Of a stretch of 64,000 nucleotides of DNA, positions 17,746 through 25,715 are shown piece by piece; position 1 is the stretch's first letter, and each line of letters begins with the position of its first letter. Position numbers and translations under genes: made by a program. The notes beneath the pieces were generated by a model. The model had not been told where the DNA came from. It did not search any database and saw only the letters and a program-made list of their open reading frames with translations. Where the stretch lies: the NCBI RefSeq assembly GCF_003711205.1, contig NZ_CP031013.1:4010501-4074500 (forward strand), given 5' to 3'. The DNA is from Polaromonas sp. SP1. GTDB lineage: Bacteria; Pseudomonadota; Gammaproteobacteria; Burkholderiales; Burkholderiaceae_C.

Positions 17746-18833
17746 GCCGCGCGCCCTCCGCCCAGGTTGCTGCTCCGGTGCATCAGCCACAGCAAATAGC
17801 CGCCGCCCAGAACCGCGGTGAGCATGCCCACGGGCAGCTCCTGCGGCGCAATCAGCCAGCGCGCCAGCGTGTCGGCCGCCATGAGCAGCACGCCACCCAT
17901 CAGGCTGGACAGCAGCATCAGGTGGGCGTGCGTGGTCTTGACCACCGAACGCACCAGGTGCGGCGCAGCCAGGCCGACAAAGGCGATCAGCCCGGTTTGC
18001 GCCACGGCCGTGCCCGTGGCCAGCGCCAGCACCGCCACCAGCGCCGCGCGCATGGGCGCCACCGGCAGGCCCAGGCTGATGGCCGTGGCATCGCCCAGGC
18101 TCAGGCCGTCCAGCACACGCGCCAGCAGCCACGCCGCCAGCACGCACACGCACCAGACGCTGGCCATCAGCACGCAGGATGTCCAGCCGACAAAGGCCGT
18201 CGAGCCCAGCATGAAGGCCTGCATGGCCTGCAGCGACTCCGGCGAGAACAGCAGCACCAGGTGCGTCATGGCGCCCAGCACCACGCCCACCACCACGCCG
18301 GCCAGCAGCAGGCGCAGGGTGTGGCCCACACCGCGCGACAACACGAGCGTGAGCATCACTGCCAGCACCGCGCCCAGAAACGCCGCGCCCGTCAGGCCCA
18401 GGCGCACCCAGAGCGCGCTGGAGAACACGCTGACGGCCACGCCGCCATTCATCATGCTTCCCCCTATCGATCCTCCCAACATGCCCGCGCCGCCGCCCAG
18501 GGCGGCCAGCGCCAGCGCCACACCCAGCGAAGCGCCCGATGCGCTGCCCAGCAAATACGGGTCGGCCAGCGGGTTGCGAAACAGGCCCTGCGCCACCGCG
18601 CCGGCCAGGCCCAGCAAGGCGCCGGCGGCCCAGGCGCCCAGCGTGCGCGGCAGGCGGATTTGCCAGACGATTTGCTGCGCCATCGCGGTTTGCGGCGGGT
18701 CCAGCGCGGGGTTGAGCAGCGGGCCGATCAAATTCTCCAGCCCGGCGCTGCCCACGCAGATGCCCAGCACGACGAGCGCCAGCGCACCCAGCACACCGGC
18801 CCACACCAGCCACCACACGCGGGCCTGCATCAT
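17742..18833 (-). CDS. btuC: Vitamin B12 ABC transporter permease BtuC
   Basis: FecCD-family permease, 363 residues from ATG 18833, which overlaps the upstream btuF stop as ATGA. About ten transmembrane helices are evident. Family motifs: LPRTLGAWAAGALLGLAGA near the N-terminus, NPLADPYLLGSASGASLG, and the coupling region GLIAFVGLAAPHLVRS. It lies between the binding protein and the ATPase of the same importer (order F-C-D). A siderophore permease would look similar; the cobalamin neighbours decide the call. Confidence 0.9.
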   Translation of the reverse strand: MMQARVWWLVWAGVLGALALVVLGICVGSAGLENLIGPLLNPALDPPQTAMAQQIVWQIRLPRTLGAWAAGALLGLAGAVAQGLFRNPLADPYLLGSASGASLGVALALAALGGGAGMLGGSIGGSMMNGGVAVSVFSSALWVRLGLTGAAFLGAVLAVMLTLVLSRGVGHTLRLLLAGVVVGVVLGAMTHLVLLFSPESLQAMQAFMLGSTAFVGWTSCVLMASVWCVCVLAAWLLARVLDGLSLGDATAISLGLPVAPMRAALVAVLALATGTAVAQTGLIAFVGLAAPHLVRSVVKTTHAHLMLLSSLMGGVLLMAADTLARWLIAPQELPVGMLTAVLGGGYLLWLMHRSSNLGGGRAA

Positions 18834-19714
18834 GGCTTGGCCTCCGCGGTGGATTTGGGTGCTTTGCCGGCGATGCACGTGGCCATCAGGCGCGCAGCCT
18901 CGGCCATGCGCGGGCCCGGGCGCACCAGCACATTGGCCTCTTCCGTCGGAAAGATGCAGACGCGTTGTTCACGCAGCGCGCGAATGCTCTGCCAGCCAGG
19001 CCGCGCCTGCAGGCCGTCGGCACTGCGCTGGCCGATCATGATCAGGTCGGGGTTGGCGCGCACGATGAACTCGGGGTTGAGCTTGGGAAAGGGCCCGAGC
19101 CTGGCCGGCACGATGTTTTTCACGCCCAGGCGCGTCAGCGTCTCGCCGATAAAAGACGCCTCGCTGGCCGCATACGGCCCCTGGTTGACTTCAAAGTAGA
19201 CCCGCGTGCCGCGCACGCCGGGCGGCAGCGACTGGGCCGCGGCCGAAACGCCGGCATCAATCGAGCGCCAGATGCGCGCGGCGTCGCGCACCTCGAGCAA
19301 CTGGCCGAGCTTGAGCATCACGCGCTGCACATCGGCGTGGCTCCTGGGCTCCAGCGCCACCACCTTGATGCCCAGCGCCTGCAGCCGGTCGGCCGCGCGT
19401 GACGACGTCGCCAGCAGCACCACATCGGGCTTGAGGGCCACCATGCTTTCGATGTTGGGGTCCAGCCCGCCGCCGACCTGGGGCAGCTTTTGCACGCTGG
19501 CCGGGAAGTTGGAATAGCGGTCCACCCCGACCAGGCGCTGGCACTGGCCGAGCTCGCACACCGTTTCGGTCAATGAAGGCAGCAGGCTGATGATGCGCTG
19601 CGGCGCCTGGGCCAGCGTGACGGTCACGCCGCGGTCGTCGGTGATTTGCAGCGCGCGGGCCGGCGCCGTGGCGGCCAGGCACAGCAGCAGGAAAAGAAAG
19701 ACGATGCGGTTCAC
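18830..19714 (-). CDS. btuF: Periplasmic vitamin B12-binding protein BtuF (copy B)
   Basis: Periplasmic binding protein, 294 residues, with signal peptide MNRIVFLFLLLCLAATAPARA. The mature part opens with ITDDRGVTVTLAQAPQRIISLLPSLTETVCELG, the classic BtuF/FecB start. The GTG start (19714) overlaps the cobU stop as GTGA, and the gene directly precedes btuC, so this is the binding protein matched to the importer. It is similar in layout to the copy at 15489 (shared WP/FP-x-SVQ-x-LP-x-VGG and RPGPR-x-xEAA), pointing to an old duplication within the operon. Confidence 0.9.
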   Translation of the reverse strand: MNRIVFLFLLLCLAATAPARALQITDDRGVTVTLAQAPQRIISLLPSLTETVCELGQCQRLVGVDRYSNFPASVQKLPQVGGGLDPNIESMVALKPDVVLLATSSRAADRLQALGIKVVALEPRSHADVQRVMLKLGQLLEVRDAARIWRSIDAGVSAAAQSLPPGVRGTRVYFEVNQGPYAASEASFIGETLTRLGVKNIVPARLGPFPKLNPEFIVRANPDLIMIGQRSADGLQARPGWQSIRALREQRVCIFPTEEANVLVRPGPRMAEAARLMATCIAGKAPKSTAEAKP

Positions 19715-20298
19715 GAAGGGGCTTTCAGGATGAGCGGCAAACCCGCCGCCATCAGGGTGACACGTTCACAGGCGCCGGCGACCTGCTGGTTGAGCAGGCC
19801 CAGGGCGTCGACAAAGGCGCGGGTTTCACGGCCCAGCGGGATGACACCCAGGCCGATCTCGTTGCCGACCAGGACAACGGGGCCGGGCGCAGCCTCGATT
19901 GCTCTCAAAATCATAGCGGTATGTGTAGATGCAACCTGGGCTGGAGACTGATTTGACTCATAACCCGGGGCGGGCATGAGCAGGTTGGTCAACCAGAGCG
20001 TCAGGCAGTCGACCAGCACCAAAGTGTGGGCTGCGCTGTGCCGGGTGATCGCCTGGGCCAGCTCCAGCGGCTCTTCCACCGTGGCCATGCCGGGCACGCG
20101 CTCGGCCCGGTCCTGCTGGTGGCGCCGGATGCGTTCGCGCATTTCGTCGTCCCACGGGCGGGCCGTCGCGACCATCACGGCGCGGTGCTGCGGCGACTGC
20201 GCCAGCCACTGCTGGGCCAGTTGTTCGCCGCGGCGCGACTTGCCGCTTTTCTGGCCGCCGAGGATGAGCTCGCTTTTGGCAATCGTCATCGTGCTCAT
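19711..20298 (-). CDS. cobU: Adenosylcobinamide kinase / guanylyltransferase CobU/CobP
   Basis: Bifunctional enzyme that phosphorylates adenosylcobinamide and then transfers GMP to it. The 195-residue protein shows the P-loop GGQKSGKSRRGE, the VMVATARPWDDEMRERIRRH block with the catalytic His, VDCLTLWLTNLL and VGNEIGLGVIPLGR, all CobU hallmarks. It is a little longer than usual (about 175-185) because codons about 114-134 are contributed by a dispersed repeat in a loop between beta strands. ATG 20298 overlaps the upstream stop; ATG 20289 is an alternative. Confidence 0.93.
   Translation of the reverse strand: MSTMTIAKSELILGGQKSGKSRRGEQLAQQWLAQSPQHRAVMVATARPWDDEMRERIRRHQQDRAERVPGMATVEEPLELAQAITRHSAAHTLVLVDCLTLWLTNLLMPAPGYESNQSPAQVASTHTAMILRAIEAAPGPVVLVGNEIGLGVIPLGRETRAFVDALGLLNQQVAGACERVTLMAAGLPLILKAPS
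19897..19957 (+). repeat. Dispersed short repeat, copy 4 (inside cobU)
   Basis: Reads TTGCTCTCAAAATCATAGC and ends GGGCTGGAGACTGATTTGAC, close to the 1693 copy. It is in frame in cobU and translates, on the opposite strand, to an extra loop around residues 114-134. Confidence 0.75.
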
Positions 20299-21143
20299 GA
20301 TTCGGACGCTCCGGCTTGGTCAGAATCCATCCACTTCAGGATGATCTGGTGCATCCTGGCCACGCCGTCCGTCAGTGCGGCGGGGCCGGGCTGCAGGATG
20401 TCGGGGGACTTGATTTCAAACAGTTGCTGGTGGCGCACCGCATTCACCGCATCCCAGCCTTCACGCGCCACCACGTTCTCGGGCCGGAATTTTTTGCCGC
20501 ACCAGGAGCCCAGGATGATGTCCGGGTTGCGGCGGACGATTTCGGCGCCGTCGGCAATGATGCGGTTCTTGCCCAGCGATTCGGCGGCGAGCTCGGGGAA
20601 ACAATCGTCGCCCCCCGCGATGCCGATCAGCTCCGACACCCAGCGGATCGCGCTGATGTGCGGGTTGTCCCATTCCTCAAAATACACCTTGGGCCGGCGT
20701 GCACCGCCGGCAAGCTTGCTTGCGACGGCCGCTTGCATGGCGCGCAAATCAGCCTGTATCTGTGCAATGCGCCGGGCGCCCTGCTCCGCCTCGCCGACCA
20801 TGGCGGCCAGCTGGTACAGCATGGAGAAAATTTCGGCCACGCTGCGCTGGTTGAAGATGGTGACTTGCACACCGCGCTTGACCAGGTCCGAGGCAATGTC
20901 GGCCTGCAGATCCGAAAAACCCAGCACGCAATCGGGCTGCAGTTCCATGATCTTCTCGATCTTCGCGCTCAGGAAGGCGCTGACGCGCGGCTTCTCGTCG
21001 CGCGCGCGTTTGGGGCGTACGGTGTAACCCGAGATGCCCACAATGCGCTGCTGCTGGCCCAGCAGGTAGAGCCATTCGGTGGTCTCCTCGGTCAGGCAGA
21101 CGATGCGCTGCGGGCCGGGCTGGTAGTGCAGCAAGTCCGTCAT
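20295..21143 (-). CDS. BtuF-like corrinoid-binding-fold protein without signal peptide
   Basis: A 282-residue protein of the BtuF/FecB fold. It starts directly with MTDLLHYQPGPQRIVCLTEETTEWLYLLG: no signal peptide or lipobox is present, and the ATG (21143) overlaps the cobB stop as ATGA, which supports this short start. The sequence has the bi-lobed family layout with RVSAFLSAKIEKIMELQPDCVLGFSDLQADIA and a distinctive IILGSWCGKKF. It would act in the cytoplasm unless exported unconventionally. Possible roles are corrinoid sensing, storage or hand-over to CobU/CobO; none is proven. The open frame continues upstream into cobB only as a shadow. Confidence 0.8.
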   Translation of the reverse strand: MTDLLHYQPGPQRIVCLTEETTEWLYLLGQQQRIVGISGYTVRPKRARDEKPRVSAFLSAKIEKIMELQPDCVLGFSDLQADIASDLVKRGVQVTIFNQRSVAEIFSMLYQLAAMVGEAEQGARRIAQIQADLRAMQAAVASKLAGGARRPKVYFEEWDNPHISAIRWVSELIGIAGGDDCFPELAAESLGKNRIIADGAEIVRRNPDIILGSWCGKKFRPENVVAREGWDAVNAVRHQQLFEIKSPDILQPGPAALTDGVARMHQIILKWMDSDQAGASES

Positions 21144-22480
21144 GCCATCACCTCCGCAGGTGCGGTGAACAGCTCCGCCACCGCTTCGGGGCAGGAGGGA
21201 AACCAGGCGTGGAAGTAGCTGGCGCGCACCGCACGCTGCTGCCACACGGCCTCGCCCACATCCGGCGCAGGCGCGGTGCCCGGCCGCGAGGTGCGGGCCA
21301 CAGGCTGCAGCGGCGTGGCCGTGGTCGAGTAATGGAAGGTGTGGCCGCGGACAGTGCCGCCGGCCAGTGGCAACTGCTGCGGGCCCAGGCCGGCCAGCAG
21401 CTTTTGCATGGTCACCTCGCCGGGAAGCACACCCCATTGCGCATGACGCTGGCCGTCGAGCGTGACCAGCGTGTCGAACAGCGCCATCATGCCGCCGCAC
21501 TCGGCCCACACCGGTTTGCCTGCGGCGATGTGCGCGGCCAGGCTGTCCCGCATCGCGGTGTTGGACGCAATCGTCTCTGCATGCAGTTCGGGGTAGCCGC
21601 CGGGAATCCACAGCGCGTCGCACCGGGGCACGGCCGCATCCGCCAGCGGCGAGAAAAACACCAGCCCGGCCCCCAGCGCACGCAAGGTGTCGAGGTTGGC
21701 TTCATAGATAAAGCAGAAAGCGGCGTCGCGCGCGATGGCGATTGTCTTTCCCTGAAGCGCTGGCGCCAAGGGAGCAGAAGCTTCAGGCGCCGCGAAGTCC
21801 ACCGCCCAGCGCTGCAAATCGTCCAGGCTCATCTGGCCCAGCGGCGTGTCGGCCAGCGCATCGGCTGCGGCGTCCAGCCGCTCCATGGCATCGGTCACTT
21901 CGCCTGCCACCGTCAGGCCCAGGTGGCGCTTGGGCAGGCTCATGGCGGCATTGCGCAGCACCGCACCCAGCCATTGGCCGGGCGCCACGCTGGCCTGCAG
22001 CATGCCCGCATGGCGCGCATTGGCCACACGATTGGCCAGCACCCCGGCCCAGGGCATGTCGGGCCGGTAGTGCTGCAAGCCGAACGCCAGCGCGCCGAAG
22101 GTGGCCACCATGGCCGACGCATCCACCACGGCCAGCACCGGCAAGCCGAATCGCTGCGCCAGGTCCGCCGCACTGGGCTCGCCGTCAAACAGGCCCATCA
22201 CGCCTTCCACAATGATCAGGTCGGCCTCTTGTGCCGCCGCATGCAGGCGCGCACTGCAATCGGCCTGGCCGGTCATCCACAGGTCCATCTGGTACACCGG
22301 CGCACCGCTGGCCAGGGCGTGCCAGCATGGGTCCAGGAAGTCCGGCCCGCACTTGAACACCCGCACCCGCCGCCCCTGCCGTGCATGCAGCCGCGCCAGG
22401 GCGCACGCCACCGTCGTCTTGCCCTGACCGGAAGCCGGGGCGGCGATGAGGATGGCGGGGCAGCGGGAGGGGTTGGTCAT
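21140..22480 (-). CDS. cobB: Cobyrinic/hydrogenobyrinic acid a,c-diamide synthase CobB/CbiA
   Basis: Glutamine-dependent amidotransferase acting on the a and c carboxylates. From ATG 22480 it has 446 residues. The N-terminal ATP-binding domain begins AILIAAPASGQGKTTVACALAR; the middle has VEGVMGLFDG; the C-terminal glutamine amidotransferase domain has nucleophile Cys in PVWAECGGMMAL and GGYPELH. ATG 22480 lies 14 bases after the btuB stop and is preceded by GGGAA; a GTG or ATG at 22510 inside btuB is less likely. First biosynthetic gene after the receptor in this locus. Confidence 0.94.
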   Translation of the reverse strand: MTNPSRCPAILIAAPASGQGKTTVACALARLHARQGRRVRVFKCGPDFLDPCWHALASGAPVYQMDLWMTGQADCSARLHAAAQEADLIIVEGVMGLFDGEPSAADLAQRFGLPVLAVVDASAMVATFGALAFGLQHYRPDMPWAGVLANRVANARHAGMLQASVAPGQWLGAVLRNAAMSLPKRHLGLTVAGEVTDAMERLDAAADALADTPLGQMSLDDLQRWAVDFAAPEASAPLAPALQGKTIAIARDAAFCFIYEANLDTLRALGAGLVFFSPLADAAVPRCDALWIPGGYPELHAETIASNTAMRDSLAAHIAAGKPVWAECGGMMALFDTLVTLDGQRHAQWGVLPGEVTMQKLLAGLGPQQLPLAGGTVRGHTFHYSTTATPLQPVARTSRPGTAPAPDVGEAVWQQRAVRASYFHAWFPSCPEAVAELFTAPAEVMA

Positions 22481-22494
22481 CTGGAATTTCCCGG

Positions 22495-24393
22495 TCAAAG
22501 AGGCGCCCACGTCAAACCGACGTACACCGCGCGCCGCGGCATGGCGTAGGTGCCGGCGGTTTGATAGGCCTTGTCGTTCAGGTTATCCACTTTGGCCGTC
22601 AGCTTCCAGTCTCTGGAAAGCGCCGTCGAGGCACTCAGGTTGAGCATGCCGTAGCCCGGCAGCAAGGTGGTGTTGGCAGCCGTGTCATAGCGCTGGGCCG
22701 AAAGCAGCACGTCGGCGCCGAAGTCCCAGCCGGCCACTTTGGTGTCGACGCCCAGCACGGCGTGCCGGCGCGCGCGCCGGGCCAGGTACTTGTCCAGGAC
22801 CACGTCGCGTGGATTTTGCAGGTCGAGCGAGCCGTACAGCCTGACGCCGCCCAGCCGCTCGGCGGCGGTGAAGGTGATGCCCTCGTACTGCGCCTTCGCG
22901 GTATTGGAATAGCAGCCGTTGGCCGGCACCGGGCAACCGGCTGCGCCGGCGCCTGACAGGAAGCTCAGCAGGTTGGTCATTTTGTTTTTGTAGACGACCA
23001 CGCCGTATTCGCTGCTGCCTTCGGCATATTTAAGGCCGATCTCGGCGTTGCGCCCCGATTCGGGTTTGAGGTTGGCCACGCCGTATTGGCTAAAGCGCTG
23101 GTACAGCGTCGGCACGCGGTAAGACGTGCCGGTGCTGGCCGAAACTTTCAACGCAGGCGTGATGGCGAAGGCATAGGCGGCCGAGCCGGTCGTCTTGCCG
23201 CCGAACTCACTGTCGTTGTCATGGCGGACGTTGAGCTGCACGGTGTGCCCGGCTTGCGACCAGCCGTAGCCCAGGCCCACGCCGGTCTGCGATTTGCTGC
23301 GGTCCACGCGGGGGGCGCTGGTCAGCAGGAACTCGTCCCTGCGCTGCTCCAGCGTGGCGCTCAGCAGGTGGTTGCCGATCTTGTATTCGTTTTGCCAGAG
23401 CACGCCGGCGATGCGGGTCTGGTCGACCGATCGGTCGATGCTTTCCTCGCCTTTGTCGGTGCCGTGGCTCAAGGCGATTTTGGTGCTGTAGCTGGCGGTC
23501 CATTTGGACTCCAGCTGCAGGCCCAAAGTCTGCAGGGTACTGGTGCGGCGGTAGTCGCGCACCAGCGGAAAAGGCGTGCTGTCGTACTGCGCCTCCACCC
23601 GGCTTTGCAGCACATTGGCCTCGATGCGGTGGTCGGCGTTGACCTGGAAACCCAGGCGGGCATTGGCGCTGCGGGCCTTGTAGCCGTCGGCATCGGGGTT
23701 CTGCGCGGGAACGAGGTTGGGCCGGATATTGAAGCCGTCGCTGGCGCCTTCGGAGACCCCGAACGAGTAATCGAATGCGTCGACCGAGCCGCTGGCCGAC
23801 ACGTCCAGCCGGTGGGTCTGGTAAGTGCCGTAGGTCAGCGCCACGACAGGCGCGAAAGGGCCTTCGCCCTTTTTGGTGAAGATCTGCACCACACCCGCCA
23901 CCGCATCGGAGCCGTACACCGCGCTGGTGGGGCCGCGGACCACTTCAATGCGTTCGATCTGCGACAGCGGGATCGCGCTCCAGCCGGCGCCCCCGCTGGT
24001 GGTTTGCGAGTCGATGCGCACGCCATTGATAAGCACGGCCGTATGCCGGCTCTCGCCGCCGCGTATCGACACGCCGGTGGTATTGCCGATGCCGCCGTTG
24101 CGGGTGATTTCAATGCCCGGCACGCGCGCCAGCACGTCGGCAACGCCTACGGCGCCGGCGCGCTCGATGGTTGCACGGTCGATGATGGTGACATCGGCCA
24201 CCACATCGCCGACAGGGCGCGCGCTGCGTGTGGCGGTGACCATCATTTCCTTGAGCTGCGGCGTCGTGCCGGCAGTTTGGGACAAGGCAGGAGAAGCGGC
24301 GAAAAAGGCCAGCGGAAATGCGGCGGCAACGGCCAGCGGAAGCACGGCAAGGCGTGCACGGGGAACAGTTTTCATTGAACAGACAGTCAGCAA
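22495..24393 (-). CDS. btuB: TonB-dependent vitamin B12 receptor BtuB
   Basis: Outer-membrane beta-barrel receptor for cobalamin. After a signal peptide (core LAVLPLAVAAAFPLAFFAASPALSQ) comes a TonB box-like MMVTATR, a plug domain (DVLARVPGIEITRNGG, SIRGGESRHTAVLINGVRID, IERIEVVRGPTSAVYGSDAVAGVVQIFT) and a C-terminal barrel ending in the aromatic-poor strand YVGLTWAPL. The TTG at 24393 is preferred because GGTGAGG lies six bases upstream; an ATG at 24375 has no clear ribosome-binding site. The first gene behind the cobalamin riboswitch, so likely switched off when B12 is plentiful. Confidence 0.92.
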   Translation of the reverse strand: MLTVCSMKTVPRARLAVLPLAVAAAFPLAFFAASPALSQTAGTTPQLKEMMVTATRSARPVGDVVADVTIIDRATIERAGAVGVADVLARVPGIEITRNGGIGNTTGVSIRGGESRHTAVLINGVRIDSQTTSGGAGWSAIPLSQIERIEVVRGPTSAVYGSDAVAGVVQIFTKKGEGPFAPVVALTYGTYQTHRLDVSASGSVDAFDYSFGVSEGASDGFNIRPNLVPAQNPDADGYKARSANARLGFQVNADHRIEANVLQSRVEAQYDSTPFPLVRDYRRTSTLQTLGLQLESKWTASYSTKIALSHGTDKGEESIDRSVDQTRIAGVLWQNEYKIGNHLLSATLEQRRDEFLLTSAPRVDRSKSQTGVGLGYGWSQAGHTVQLNVRHDNDSEFGGKTTGSAAYAFAITPALKVSASTGTSYRVPTLYQRFSQYGVANLKPESGRNAEIGLKYAEGSSEYGVVVYKNKMTNLLSFLSGAGAAGCPVPANGCYSNTAKAQYEGITFTAAERLGGVRLYGSLDLQNPRDVVLDKYLARRARRHAVLGVDTKVAGWDFGADVLLSAQRYDTAANTTLLPGYGMLNLSASTALSRDWKLTAKVDNLNDKAYQTAGTYAMPRRAVYVGLTWAPL

Positions 24394-24469
24394 TGTGCCC
24401 TCACCGGCTTCCCCGCCGGCGTATGAGCGTTACAAACGCCCAGCCCAAAACTGGACGTGCGCGTTCACC

Positions 24470-24735
24470 TTGTTGGCCGGTATCCGGGCTGACGGAACTG
24501 CCCCCATCGCCTTCCCAAGCGCTTGTTCAAGGCGCTCAGTGGCGAGTGATGAGAGCTGAATGGGCCTCTGGCTTTGACACCAGGAAGCGCATTCGTCCGT
24601 TTTACCGTTGCGGGGGCAGCGCAGGTTAAAAGCCTCGGCGCCGGCACATCAGGGTTGACCCGATGGGCGTGGCTTTGACTTTCTCCTGCTTCCCGTTGAA
24701 CTGCAGCGTGTGAACCACACTGCGGGCACCAACAG
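24470..24735 (-). promoter_or_regulatory. Cobalamin riboswitch
   Basis: On the minus strand, reading towards btuB: GTTGGTGCCC, then AACGGGAAGCAGGAGAA, then CTGCCCCCGCAACGGTAA, then the B12 box GCCACTG (complement of 24540-24546), then AGCCCGGATACCGGCC. These are the conserved core elements of the AdoCbl-class aptamer in the right order. Between the GGGAA and CCCGCAACGG elements there is an enlarged helix closed by AAAGCC/GGCTTT. A GC hairpin (CCGGCGGGGAAGCCGG) then sits just upstream of the btuB ribosome-binding site and is a likely expression platform. Confidence 0.92.
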
Positions 24736-24794
24736 GGCAGATTCTACGCGGCCCTCCCCCACGCCGCCCCGCAAACCCTACAATGAGGCCTGCC

Positions 24795-25031
24795 ATGGCG
24801 AACCAAACCCAAATCGACCAGATCGTCGAACGCGTTGAGCGGCTTTTGCTGCGCTACGAAGAGCTGCAGCGCACCAACGCGCTGCTGACAGAGCAGGTCA
24901 ACGTTTTGACACAGGAACGCGACTCGCTCAAGTCGCGCCTGGGTGCCGCGCGCGCGCGCGTGGATGCGCTCCTGGAGCGCCTGCCTGAAAGCAATGGCCA
25001 CACCAAAACCACCGTGGGAACCGAGTCATGA
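24795..25031 (+). CDS. Small coiled-coil protein upstream of zapA (ZapB-like/TIGR02449)
   Basis: A 78-residue protein starting MANQTQIDQIVERVERLLLRY at ATG 24795; an upstream in-frame ATG (24783) is possible. Nearly the whole length is a heptad-rich coiled coil, with no membrane segment. The small acidic/basic coiled-coil gene that overlaps zapA is a conserved neighbour in beta- and gammaproteobacteria and resembles the division factor ZapB. It overlaps zapA as ATGA, so translation is probably coupled. Likely role at the division ring, by analogy. Confidence 0.75.
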   Translation: MANQTQIDQIVERVERLLLRYEELQRTNALLTEQVNVLTQERDSLKSRLGAARARVDALLERLPESNGHTKTTVGTES

Positions 25032-25363
25032 AGCAGCTCGAAGTACAGATCATGGGCCAGAGCTACCTGCTGGGCTGCCCCGAAAACGGCGACGCCCGCA
25101 TGCTGGATGCCGTCAACCGGGTGGACATGGCCATGTGCCGCATTCGCGATGCCGGGAAAATCAAGGCACGCGACCGCATCGCCGTGCTGGCCGCACTGAA
25201 CCTCGCATTTGAGCTTCCCGAGCGCACGCCGAACAGCACACCCGCACCTGCTGCCGCGCCCGCACCCGCAAGCAGCGGCGCCGCTGAAACAGAGCACCCG
25301 CAGCTCTCTGCATTGCTGCAGCGGCTTGACACCGCACTGGGGATCGACGGCCGCCTGCTCTGA
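25028..25363 (+). CDS. zapA: Cell division protein ZapA
   Basis: FtsZ-ring-associated protein. The 111-residue protein opens MKQLEVQIMGQSYLLGCPENG, has LLDAVNRVD-like and MCRIRDAGKIKARDRIAVLAALNLAFEL stretches typical of the ZapA globular domain, then an Ala/Pro linker and a C-terminal helix that would form the tetramer coiled coil. It overlaps the upstream coiled-coil gene and is followed by 6S RNA, the conserved order in many proteobacteria. Confidence 0.92.
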   Translation: MKQLEVQIMGQSYLLGCPENGDARMLDAVNRVDMAMCRIRDAGKIKARDRIAVLAALNLAFELPERTPNSTPAPAAAPAPASSGAAETEHPQLSALLQRLDTALGIDGRLL

Positions 25364-25441
25364 GCACGCGGGCGCTGTCCGGCGTTCATCCCGTCACGCT
25401 TCTTTACCGACGCGCGGGGCTGCAAAGGCCTACAATGAAGA

Positions 25442-25620
25442 CGTCTGCGATGCGCACTGGGCTTTATATTTCCTTGAACCAATGCTCTTCGAGCACGGGC
25501 TTGGTAAATTGTCCGGCAGGTGTGATCGTCTCGCGTTAGACGAACCCGAAACCTGACTGCCCTCGCCCACCTGAACCCCGGTTCAGGATGACGGTCCGGT
25601 GGCACTCGCAGACACCTTTT
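25442..25620 (+). ncRNA. ssrS: 6S RNA (regulator of sigma70 RNA polymerase)
   Basis: The region after zapA carries a -10 box TACAAT at 25431-25436. The transcript would begin with CTGCGA (25445) which pairs with TCGCAG (about 25606-25611), the closing stem of a long rod. Near the 3' side is the hairpin CCTGAACCCCGGTTCAGG, the counterpart of the E. coli CCTTGAACCAAGGGTTCAAGG element. A T-run follows at about 25617-25621. Size about 175 nt and location after zapA both fit. 6S RNA binds RNA polymerase holoenzyme and mimics an open promoter in stationary phase. Exact ends are estimates. Confidence 0.88.
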
Positions 25621-25715
25621 TCCAGCGTTCCGGCTTGACACGTCGTCAGCAAGCCGCGAACACCATCGCCGCGAAATAGCGGGGCCAGGCGGTCACGCCC
25701 ACAACAACAACTTCG

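Noticed and set aside
17746-18816. Extension of the btuD-cobO frame to 18816
   Set aside because: The extra ~355 residues are Gly/Arg-rich shadow of btuC in another frame; ATG 17745 with ATGA overlap is the natural start.
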